Positions 1 to 5,623 of a stretch of DNA of 7,797 bases are shown one piece after another. This DNA comes from an uncultured Clostridia bacterium (GTDB lineage: Bacteria > Bacillota > Clostridia > Lachnospirales > Lachnospiraceae). How positions within the stretch are numbered: the stretch's first letter is position 1; every line of letters starts with the position of its first letter. Made by a program: the position numbers and the translations under genes. The DNA is taken from contig CAMZAI010000133.1 in NCBI GenBank assembly GCA_947304065.1, positions 1 to 7,797 of the forward strand, given 5' to 3'. Below the pieces are notes generated by a model, which was not told the origin of the DNA, ran no database searches, and was given only the letters and a program-made list of their open reading frames with translations.

Positions 1-1137
1 CTTGCGGAACTGCAGAACGAATGCTCAAAGCTGTTCAAAATAAGCCCTGACGAGACTTTGAACATTGTTCAGGAACTCTATGAAAAGAAGCTCGTGACCT
101 ATCCGCGAACCGACGCGAGAGTACTTTCGACCGCGGTTGCGAAGGAGATCGACAAGAACATAAAGGGACTCACCGGCGTGGGTCAGTTCAGGGAGTTCGC
201 GGAGCAGATCCTGGCCTCCGATACCTGGAAGAAAATAGCAAAGACAAAATACACGAATGATAAGCAGATCACCGATCACTACGCGATCATCCCGACGGGA
301 CAGGGACTGAACGCGCTCGGATCGCTAAAACCCCTTCAGGGCAAGGTCTACGAGCTGATCGGCAGGAGATTCCTCAGCATTTTCCTGCCTCCGGCCGTTT
401 ACCGCAAGATCGCGCTTGCAGTGAACATTAACGGCGAGAGCTTTTTCGCGAATTTTAAAACGTTGATGGAAGAAGGCTGGCTCAAATGCGGACAGCCCTA
501 CAGGAATAAGAACGCCAAAGGCGGCCAAAAGGACGCCCCGCAGCCCGCGGAGGGCGGAGACGATGCGCAGCCGCGCGACGGCGAAGAGGAAGAGCAGCAG
601 GAACTCGGTTCGGATATGCTCGAGGTGCTTGAGAAACTGAAGAAGGGAGCGCAGCTTCCCGTGGACAGCTTCTCGATCAGGCTTGGCGAGACTTCCGCTC
701 CGAAACGCTACAACTCGGGTTCGATAATCCTCGCGATGGAGAACGCGGGACAGCTGATCGAGGACGAGGATCTTCGCGCACAGATAAAGGGCAGCGGTAT
801 CGGAACGAGCGCGACGCGCGCAGAGATACTGAAGAAGCTCGTGGGCATCGGTTACCTGAATCTGAACAAGAAGACGCAGATCATCACGCCTTCTCTGCAG
901 GGCGAGCTGGTCTACGAGGTGGTCAACGCTTCGATCAAGTCTCTCCTGCGTCCGGATCTTACCGCGAGCTGGGAGCGCGGACTGACTTATGTGGCTGAGG
1001 GGACTATATCTTCGGACGAGTACATGACGAAGCTCGAAGACTTCGTAACGACGAGGACAAACGGCGCGAAAGAGGGCAACTGGTCTTATGCGCTGACAAA
1101 TAATTTTGCGCAGGTTGCAAAATTCTACAACAAATAG
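1..1137 (+). CDS. topB: DNA topoisomerase III, type IA (3' portion, start outside window)
   Basis: The reading frame is open from base 1, so the 5' end of the gene is missing; 378 residues are visible. The motif VTYPRTDAR (visible residues 32-40) carries the type IA catalytic tyrosine at residue 34 (bases 100-102), which forms the covalent 5'-phosphotyrosyl link to single-stranded DNA. Further family marks are TDHYAIIPT near visible residues 91-99, a KRYNSGSIILAMENAG segment, and GIGTSATRAEILKKL starting at base 799. The enzyme relaxes and decatenates DNA. Between the conserved blocks lies a hydrophilic, acidic segment (bases 499-609, rich in E, D, Q and G) that looks like a flexible linker. 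No zinc-finger cysteine cluster follows the core, and the protein ends in FAQVAKFYNK. The missing part should hold the Toprim domain. TopA is the alternative, but the YPRTD and GIGTSATRAE forms and the lack of zinc ribbons favour the TopB class. The gene appears unrelated to the pilus genes downstream. Confidence 0.9.
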   Translation, partial: LAELQNECSKLFKISPDETLNIVQELYEKKLVTYPRTDARVLSTAVAKEIDKNIKGLTGVGQFREFAEQILASDTWKKIAKTKYTNDKQITDHYAIIPTGQGLNALGSLKPLQGKVYELIGRRFLSIFLPPAVYRKIALAVNINGESFFANFKTLMEEGWLKCGQPYRNKNAKGGQKDAPQPAEGGDDAQPRDGEEEEQQELGSDMLEVLEKLKKGAQLPVDSFSIRLGETSAPKRYNSGSIILAMENAGQLIEDEDLRAQIKGSGIGTSATRAEILKKLVGIGYLNLNKKTQIITPSLQGELVYEVVNASIKSLLRPDLTASWERGLTYVAEGTISSDEYMTKLEDFVTTRTNGAKEGNWSYALTNNFAQVAKFYNK

Positions 1138-1156
1138 GCATTTGCCCAAAAATTGT

Positions 1157-1185
1157 TTGTCATTACACTCGGTCTGATGTATAAT
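1157..1185 (+). promoter_or_regulatory. Sigma-A-type promoter upstream of the HD-GYP gene
   Basis: A -35 element TTGTCA (1157-1162, five of six matches to TTGACA) is separated by exactly 17 bp from a perfect -10 element TATAAT (1180-1185). Transcription would start near 1191-1193, giving a leader of about 65-70 nt before the ATG at 1259. It lies in an AT-rich gap after the topB stop. It is the best promoter candidate for the HD-GYP/pilC/pilin/pilT run of genes. AATTGT boxes flank it at 1151-1156 and 1193-1198. Confidence 0.75.
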
Positions 1186-1220
1186 TATTGAGAATTGTGG
1201 AGTTTTAGGTTTTTTGCCGC

Positions 1221-1251
1221 GTCCGTAGCTTTTTGCTAAATCCAAACGGAC
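1221..1251 (+). promoter_or_regulatory. Leader hairpin overlapping the putative ribosome binding site of the HD-GYP gene
   Basis: GTCCGT (1221-1226) and ACGGAC (1246-1251) are a perfect 6-bp inverted repeat with a 19-nt AT-rich loop. The right arm contains the only purine-rich stretch (ACGGA) at a usable distance from the ATG at 1259. If the stem forms in the mRNA it would mask this site. The stem is short and could be chance; no known riboswitch consensus was recognised in the leader. Confidence 0.35.
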
Positions 1252-1258
1252 AGCGTAT

Positions 1259-2359
1259 ATGGGGATCACAGTGAACAATAGCGAAGAAAAGAGGCCGTTT
1301 AAGAGAATACCGATCAGCCGCGCCACTCTTGGTATGGAGCTGGCGCAGGATATCTATTCCCGGAACAATCAGGTCATCCTGAACAAGCATTCCATTCTTG
1401 ACGCGCAGAAGATCTCAAAGATCATGTTCTACTCCATCGATACGATAATCGTCTATGAGCCGGAGGAGGAAGAGAGCGAGGATCTGAGCCTTGTCCAGCA
1501 GCTCAAGAGCAGCGTGGAGTTCAGGGAATTCTCCAAGAATTACGATCATGCGGTCTCGGCTCTGCAGAATACGATCAACGCCATGATCACGGAGGGTACA
1601 GAGATCGACGAGGACTACCTCATTTCCGAGGTGGACCGTATGGTAGGGGCCAGCGGCAGCAGGACAAACGTGTTCAACATGCTCCACTGCATCCGTGAAT
1701 ACGATGAGATGACCTATATGCACAGCGTCAACGTTTCGCTGATCGCGGGCTGCTTTGCAAAATGGCTCGAGCTCGGCGAAGAATCGGAGAGGATGCTGAC
1801 GCTCGCCGGACTGCTCCACGATATCGGCAAAACAGTCATTCCGCGCGAGATCATCTTAAAGCCCGATTCACTGACCGCCGAGGAATACAAAATTGTCAAA
1901 ACACACACGCTCCGCGGCTACGAACTCCTGAAGGAGAAGAAGATCGACGACCGCGTCAAGATGGCGGCGCTCCAGCATCACGAGAGAGCCGACGGAAGCG
2001 GATATCCTTTCGGAAAGTCCGGAGAGCAGATCGAAAGCTTCGCGATGATCATCGCCATCGCCGATGTTTACGACGCGATGACGAGCGACAGAATATACAG
2101 ACCGAGGGTGTGCCCGTTCGATGTGGTGAAGATGCTCCAGAACGACGATGCGCACAAATACAATCCTAAGTTCCTTATCCCGCTGCTTGAGCAGATCACG
2201 CAGGTATTCATAAATCATAACGTGAGACTCTCGAACGATCAGGTGGGTAAGATAGTCCTTCTGAACAACGCCGAGCTATCCAAGCCGGTCGTACAGGTGG
2301 ACGACATCTTTGTGGATCTGGCTAAGAACAGAGACATTAAGATTGCTGAGATCATATAG
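1259..2359 (+). CDS. HD-GYP domain cyclic-dinucleotide phosphodiesterase
   Basis: The 366-residue cytosolic protein has no membrane segment. Residues 1-130 form an uncharacterised N-terminal region with an acidic run (EPEEEESED) near 67-75. The HD-GYP domain covers roughly 150-310 and has the expected metal and substrate residues in order: H155 (MHSVN), the HD pair 187-188 in LLHDIGK, H216 (KTHTLRGYELL), the signature HHERADGSGYP at 240-250, and D269 in AIADVYDAMTSDR. Such enzymes linearise c-di-GMP to pGpG/GMP, and some cleave 3'3'-cGAMP. Residues 325-366 are a small C-terminal extension. ATG 1259 is chosen as start, with ACGGA about 8 bp upstream. GTG at 1271, preceded by GGGG, is an alternative four codons later. 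The gene follows a strong promoter and ends 36 bp before pilC, so it probably leads the pilus transcription unit and could control c-di-GMP near that machine. Activity is inferred from motifs; the role in piliation is inferred from position. Confidence 0.93.
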   Translation: MGITVNNSEEKRPFKRIPISRATLGMELAQDIYSRNNQVILNKHSILDAQKISKIMFYSIDTIIVYEPEEEESEDLSLVQQLKSSVEFREFSKNYDHAVSALQNTINAMITEGTEIDEDYLISEVDRMVGASGSRTNVFNMLHCIREYDEMTYMHSVNVSLIAGCFAKWLELGEESERMLTLAGLLHDIGKTVIPREIILKPDSLTAEEYKIVKTHTLRGYELLKEKKIDDRVKMAALQHHERADGSGYPFGKSGEQIESFAMIIAIADVYDAMTSDRIYRPRVCPFDVVKMLQNDDAHKYNPKFLIPLLEQITQVFINHNVRLSNDQVGKIVLLNNAELSKPVVQVDDIFVDLAKNRDIKIAEII

Positions 2360-2395
2360 TTTTGAAAATCTTTTTGGGGGGACGGTACAGAACAG

Positions 2396-3715
2396 ATGGC
2401 TGACGACAATACCTATGAGTACAATCCCAATCTTGGGAACGACAGCAAGAAAGACGATACGGGCTATAACCCGAACCTGGGCGCCGACGATACGGGCTTC
2501 AATCCCAATCTGGGTGCCGACGACACCGGTTTCAATCCTAATCTCGGGGCTGACGACACGGGCTTCAACCCGAACGCGGGCACCGAAGAGAAGAAGGTTG
2601 TTACCGCAGCCGCAGAGGCCGTAAAGGAAGAGAAAAAGGACCTCGAAGAGGCTCCTAAGGACAGCGGCAAAGGCAAGAAAAAGAAATTCAATTCAGACGA
2701 GATCGCAATGTTCTGCGATCAGATCGCTATGCTCTTAAAGGGCGGTATTTCCGTTTATGAAGGCACCTACATGCTCTACAGCGAGATGGAGGATGCCAAA
2801 ACAAAGGAAGTACTCCGCCAGATCGATCTCCAGGTCAAGGAGAATATCCCTCTTTACAAAGCTCTTACAGCTACCGGAGCATTCCCGGAGTACATGGTGC
2901 ACATGGTAGAGGTCGGCGAGAAGACCGGACGTCTCGAGGACGTTATGAAGTCACTGGCCGAGTACTATGAGCGCGACAGCCGCGTTAAGGCCGGACTGAG
3001 GAGCGCGATCGCATATCCCATGATCCTGTTCGCCGTTATGGCGGCTATCATGGTAGTGCTCGTATGGAAGATCCTTCCGATGTTTGAGAGAATGTTTACC
3101 GAGCTGAGCTCGGATGTTGCGGCATCCACCGAGAACGTACTGACGGCGGGACTTACCGCGGGCAGGATCATTGCGGTGATCATCTGCGCGATCTTTGCGG
3201 TCATCCTTCTCATTGTTATCTGGAGCAGGACAAAGTCCGGTGCGAAAGTACTCTCGAAGGCCGCGAACGGCTTCGGGCCCATCAGGAACATCATGATCCT
3301 GATGTCTACCGGTAAGTTCATTTCCTCTATCGCTCTTATGATGGCCAGCGGCATGGATATCCGTGAGGGTCTCGAGCGCGAGATCGAGAACTGCGACAAC
3401 GAGATCGTCAAGCACCGCATCGAGAAGTGCCTTGAGCTTTATACGCACAGCACTCCTTTCGACGAGGCTATCCGCCAGAGCGGACTGATCGTCGGAATGG
3501 AAGCGAGACTTATCAGCGTTGCGGCAAAGACCGGCGGCACCGACGAGATATTCACGAAGCTTTCCGAACAGTATAACGACAAGACCTCCGCAGCGCTCGG
3601 CAGACTTACCACCGTTATCGAGACCACACTCGTTGTAGTCCTTTCGCTGATGGTAGGCGCGGTACTCCTTGCGGTTATGCTTCCTCTCGTAAGCATGATC
3701 TCTTCGGTAGGCTGA
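2396..3715 (+). CDS. pilC: PilC/GspF family inner-membrane platform protein with repeat-bearing N-terminal tail
   Basis: The 439-residue protein has two T2SF domains. The first spans about 104-228, with the hallmark VEVGEKTGRLEDVMKSLAEY at 171-190. The second spans about 305-430, with VAAKTGGTDEIFTKLSEQY at 375-393. Predicted membrane spans are near 205-226, 257-276 and 410-430, the usual three-helix topology. PilC/GspF sits in the cytoplasmic membrane and links the ATPase to growth or retraction of the pilus or pseudopilus. The first ~100 residues are unusual: four NPN-containing repeats (residues 24-62, plus a variant copy at 9-23) followed by a charged Lys/Glu/Ala stretch, probably disordered and cytoplasmic. 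ATG 2396 is preceded by a G-rich run (GGGGGGA, 2376-2382) somewhat further away than usual. There is no alternative start between that run and the ATG. The gene lies 36 bp after the HD-GYP gene and 47 bp before the first pilin-like gene. Confidence 0.93.
   Translation: MADDNTYEYNPNLGNDSKKDDTGYNPNLGADDTGFNPNLGADDTGFNPNLGADDTGFNPNAGTEEKKVVTAAAEAVKEEKKDLEEAPKDSGKGKKKKFNSDEIAMFCDQIAMLLKGGISVYEGTYMLYSEMEDAKTKEVLRQIDLQVKENIPLYKALTATGAFPEYMVHMVEVGEKTGRLEDVMKSLAEYYERDSRVKAGLRSAIAYPMILFAVMAAIMVVLVWKILPMFERMFTELSSDVAASTENVLTAGLTAGRIIAVIICAIFAVILLIVIWSRTKSGAKVLSKAANGFGPIRNIMILMSTGKFISSIALMMASGMDIREGLEREIENCDNEIVKHRIEKCLELYTHSTPFDEAIRQSGLIVGMEARLISVAAKTGGTDEIFTKLSEQYNDKTSAALGRLTTVIETTLVVVLSLMVGAVLLAVMLPLVSMISSVG
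2420..2581 (+). repeat. Coding tandem repeat: 11-residue (33-bp) units in the PilC N-terminus
   Basis: The core is three consecutive 33-bp units (2465-2563) encoding [Y/F]NPNLGADDTG. A diverged longer unit precedes them (YNPNLGNDSKKDDTG, residues 9-23) and a partial unit follows (FNPNAG, residues 57-62). The DNA copies differ mainly at third codon positions (AAC/AAT, CCG/CCC/CCT, CTG/CTC, GAT/GAC), while the amino acids are almost identical. That pattern fits selection on the peptide and argues against very recent slippage duplication. Confidence 0.9.
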
Positions 3716-3762
3716 TATTGATACTGATTGTATTTGTGCATTGAAACGGAGATTTACGGACG

Positions 3763-4086
3763 ATGAAAAATTTCAGACAGAACCGTCAGAAATACATCTT
3801 TAAATCCATAGTGCTCCCCGCGCTGCTCTGTATGGCGATCATCGCGATCTTTATCCTCGGAGTGTATAAGTTCAACAACCTTTCGCTCGAGCAGGACAGA
3901 CAGCTGACGCTGGCCGCGATCAAGAAAGCCACGGTCCAGTGCTACGCGGACGAGGGACGATATCCTGCGGAGCTCGATTATCTGATCGAGAATTACGGGG
4001 TGAAGATCGATTACGATCATTTCCAGGTAACCTATGACTGCGCGGCTGCGAACGTCAGCCCGAATATCGCGGTATTCAGGAAATAG
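3763..4086 (+). CDS. Small membrane-anchored pseudopilin-like protein (GspG/H-like shape)
   Basis: The 107-residue protein has a basic N-terminus (residues 1-14, KNFRQNRQKYIFK), one hydrophobic segment (about 15-36) and a short outward-facing domain. After the membrane helix come an amphipathic stretch (AIKKATVQCYADEGRYP, residues 52-68) and LDYLIENYGV. This recalls the alpha-helix followed by the GxYP...L element of GspG-type pseudopilins. C60 and C93 could form a disulfide. There is no GF-T-L-x-E prepilin cleavage motif. ATG 3763 is preceded by ACGGAG (3746-3751) and ACGGA (3756-3760). It lies 47 bp after pilC and 18 bp before the next pilin-like gene. A role as a pseudopilus subunit is inferred from shape and context. 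An unrelated single-span membrane protein remains possible. Confidence 0.7.
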   Translation: MKNFRQNRQKYIFKSIVLPALLCMAIIAIFILGVYKFNNLSLEQDRQLTLAAIKKATVQCYADEGRYPAELDYLIENYGVKIDYDHFQVTYDCAAANVSPNIAVFRK

Positions 4087-4104
4087 GATTGATGCGGGGG
4101 ATAT

Positions 4105-4620
4105 ATGCAGAACACTAATGACGAAAAAAAGGTCAAAAGCCGCAGCGCTCTGGTCAGCGCGGGCAGTACGATCATAATAATCGCCTTCTTCGCGATAGCC
4201 GCGCTCGTGCTGTTGAGCGCCGGAACGAGGGAGTACGAGAGGATCGTGCTTGCGGCGAATGAGAACTTTGAGCTCAGAACCTCGATCTCCTTCGTTGCGA
4301 CGAAGGTACGCCAGTACGACTCAAAAGGAAGCGTATCGGTGGAGAACATCGACGGTACCGACGTACTGGTGCTCAGGGAAGAGATCGACGGTGATATTTA
4401 CGATACGATGGTCTACTACAGAAACGGATATCTGTGCGAGCTGATGCAGGCCGAGGGCTACGGAGACCCGGACCTCGACTTCGGCTTCGAGGCCATTGAG
4501 ATAGACTCCTTTGAGATAAAGGGCGGGGACAAAACAATAACGCTTACCGCGGGCAATGCGGGCGGCGATAAGGAATCCCTTACCGTTTACTTAAGGAGCA
4601 GCGAGGAGGCGGGCAGATAA
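4105..4620 (+). CDS. Minor pseudopilin-like protein (GspJ/PilW-like shape)
   Basis: The 171-residue protein has a charged N-terminus (1-19), a hydrophobic helix (about 20-39, STIIIIAFFAIAALVLLSAG), an amphipathic continuation to about residue 70 (ANENFELRTSISFVATKVRQY), then a beta-rich domain. The helix continuation resembles GspJ/PilW, in which an N-terminal helix ending in an ...L...L..D/Q pattern precedes a beta sheet. It may belong to the family catalogued as DUF4860; this is from memory and unchecked. No canonical type III signal is seen: there is no Glu at +5 and no GF/GY cleavage site, only G20 at the start of the helix. ATG 4105 follows a GGGGG run (4096-4100). The stop codon overlaps the next start by one base (TAATG at 4618-4622), indicating translational coupling with the I-like gene. 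Confidence 0.72.
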   Translation: MQNTNDEKKVKSRSALVSAGSTIIIIAFFAIAALVLLSAGTREYERIVLAANENFELRTSISFVATKVRQYDSKGSVSVENIDGTDVLVLREEIDGDIYDTMVYYRNGYLCELMQAEGYGDPDLDFGFEAIEIDSFEIKGGDKTITLTAGNAGGDKESLTVYLRSSEEAGR

Positions 4621-5027
4621 TGGCAAAATACGATAATAACGCTGCCGTAAGGCTTCCTTTGGTTGAATCGGTCATCATAATCGCGATCTTCGCGCTGGTC
4701 AGCGTGGCGATCATGAGACTGTATGTTGCGGCCGACAAGCTTCAGGGACGTTCGGTCAATATCAGCAAGGCTACGATCCTTGCCGAGAACAAGATCGAGG
4801 CGCTCAAGAGCGGAGCGGAGAAGGCCGACGGTTCGCAGAAGGTCTACTTTGACAAGGAGTGGAACAGCTGCTCCGAGGCAGACGCGTACTTCAGCATGAC
4901 GACCGAGGTTACGGGCCGCTCAGCCGGCAAGACGGGTACTCTTACCGATGTAAAGATCACTGTGGATGTGGAAGGCAAGGAACAGCTTGCAGAGGTTGTG
5001 ACATCCTACTACAGTCCGGCAGGGTGA
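4620..5027 (+). CDS. Minor pseudopilin-like protein (GspI/PilV-like)
   Basis: The 135-residue protein has its helix at the extreme N-terminus. The segment RLPLVESVIIIAIFALVS (11-28) aligns position by position with the class III prepilin pattern G|FTLIEVLVAIAIFAL. L12-P13-L14-V15-E16 take the place of F-T-L-I-E, which keeps Glu at +5 but puts Arg at the -1 position normally held by Gly. The stretch SKATILAENKIEALKSG (49-65) closely matches the AENxxExLR pattern of GspI/PilV. A small beta domain follows to the C-terminus. In type II systems GspI nucleates the pseudopilus tip with GspJ and GspK; this gene is fused at its start codon to the J-like gene and followed by a K-like gene. Cleavage by a prepilin peptidase is uncertain because Gly-1 is absent. 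It is the most recognisable pilin of the four. Confidence 0.8.
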   Translation: MAKYDNNAAVRLPLVESVIIIAIFALVSVAIMRLYVAADKLQGRSVNISKATILAENKIEALKSGAEKADGSQKVYFDKEWNSCSEADAYFSMTTEVTGRSAGKTGTLTDVKITVDVEGKEQLAEVVTSYYSPAG

Positions 5028-5045
5028 GTACAGGATACAGAGAAT

Positions 5046-5094
5046 TGTTACAAATTTCATCTTTTTGACACAAAATTACCCTTGAATTGTAACA
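5046..5094 (+). promoter_or_regulatory. Promoter with operator-like inverted repeat before the K-like gene
   Basis: A perfect -35 hexamer TTGACA (5065-5070) is followed after 17 bp by TGTAAC (5088-5093, four of six matches to TATAAT). This places a start near 5100 and leaves the GAGG ribosome site (5111-5114) in a short leader. TGTTACAA (5046-5053) and TTGTAACA (5087-5094) form a perfect 8-bp inverted repeat, 41 bp start to start. It brackets the -35 element, and its right arm overlaps the -10. The gap is clearly more AT-rich than the flanking genes. A second overlapping candidate, TTGAAT (5082-5087) with TATAGT (5105-5110), would start too close to the ATG. An internal promoter here would allow the K-like gene and pilT to be expressed apart from the upstream genes. 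Confidence 0.55.
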
Positions 5095-5125
5095 TTATTA
5101 GGTGTATAGTGAGGATAGCAGGACT

Positions 5126-5608
5126 ATGTCTAATCAGGCTAACAACAATTCCTTCAAAATGAATATCGGCGGACCATCGATCATCCTTCTGCTCACGGTC
5201 CTCGGACTTGCGGTATTTTCGATACTTGCGGTCAGAGCCGCGTACAGCGGACTGAAGATGGCCAGGACTTCTGCGAGCGCCGTATCGGGCTATTATGAGG
5301 CCGAAGGCATCGCACAGAAGGCCGAATACCTGATCAAAGAAGCGATCGAAGGTACTCCCGCAGCTACCGCGGATACCGCAAAAGACGCGATCGCTCCGAT
5401 CTTGCCGGGCGGCGTTCAGCTGGTGAGCGTTGACGCGGACCGCATTGTATATGAGGTTCCGGTGAACGACAACTCGGTAATACATGTGGAGATGACTTCG
5501 GATTCGGGTCTTTCGGGACTTAAGGTTACCGACCACAGGCTGGTGGTTGACAGCCAGGGCGGTTACTCGGGATCGGCGTTTGAGATCAACATCATCGATA
5601 TTAACTGA
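5126..5608 (+). CDS. Minor pseudopilin-like protein (GspK/PilX-like shape)
   Basis: The start is set at ATG 5126, giving 160 residues, because GAGG (5111-5114) and AGGA (5120-5123) lie upstream of it. An in-frame GTG at 5102 has no ribosome site. Residues 1-14 are polar. GGPSIILLLTVLGLAVFSIL (15-34) is the hydrophobic helix, and KMARTSASAVSGYYEAEGIA continues as a helix with the AEA/AEG-like element typical of PilX and GspK. Like GspK, it lacks Glu at +5. G15 or G16 could serve as the residue before a prepilin cleavage. The C-terminal half is a compact beta-rich domain ending in NIIDIN with no stalk or anchor. It has its own promoter candidate and ends 15 bp before pilT. The tip role is inferred from shape and from sharing a cluster with I- and J-like proteins. 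Confidence 0.72.
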   Translation: MSNQANNNSFKMNIGGPSIILLLTVLGLAVFSILAVRAAYSGLKMARTSASAVSGYYEAEGIAQKAEYLIKEAIEGTPAATADTAKDAIAPILPGGVQLVSVDADRIVYEVPVNDNSVIHVEMTSDSGLSGLKVTDHRLVVDSQGGYSGSAFEINIIDIN

Positions 5609-5623
5609 CGGAGGAATTATAAA

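Noticed and set aside
499..609. Frameshift or foreign insertion in topB
   Set aside because: The frame stays open and conserved motifs continue on both sides. The acidic stretch is a plausible in-frame flexible linker with no repeat ends.
1138..1160. Terminator after topB (CAAAT/ATTTG and GGCA/TGCC words)
   Set aside because: The stems are 4-5 bp, AT-rich or with loops too small, and no T-tract follows.
325..1326. A 333-codon open frame on the minus strand opposite topB
   Set aside because: It is antisense to conserved topoisomerase motifs, rich in Arg/Leu as expected from the complement of this codon usage, and crosses the promoter region.
3718..3746. Possible promoter starting with TTGATA between pilC and the first pilin-like gene
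   Set aside because: At 17 bp spacing the -10 position reads TTGAAA, and no better hexamer is nearby. The short gap fits an operon.
5102..5125. GTG start for the K-like gene at 5102
   Set aside because: No ribosome site precedes it, and it would lie at or next to the inferred transcription start. ATG 5126 has purine-rich sites upstream.
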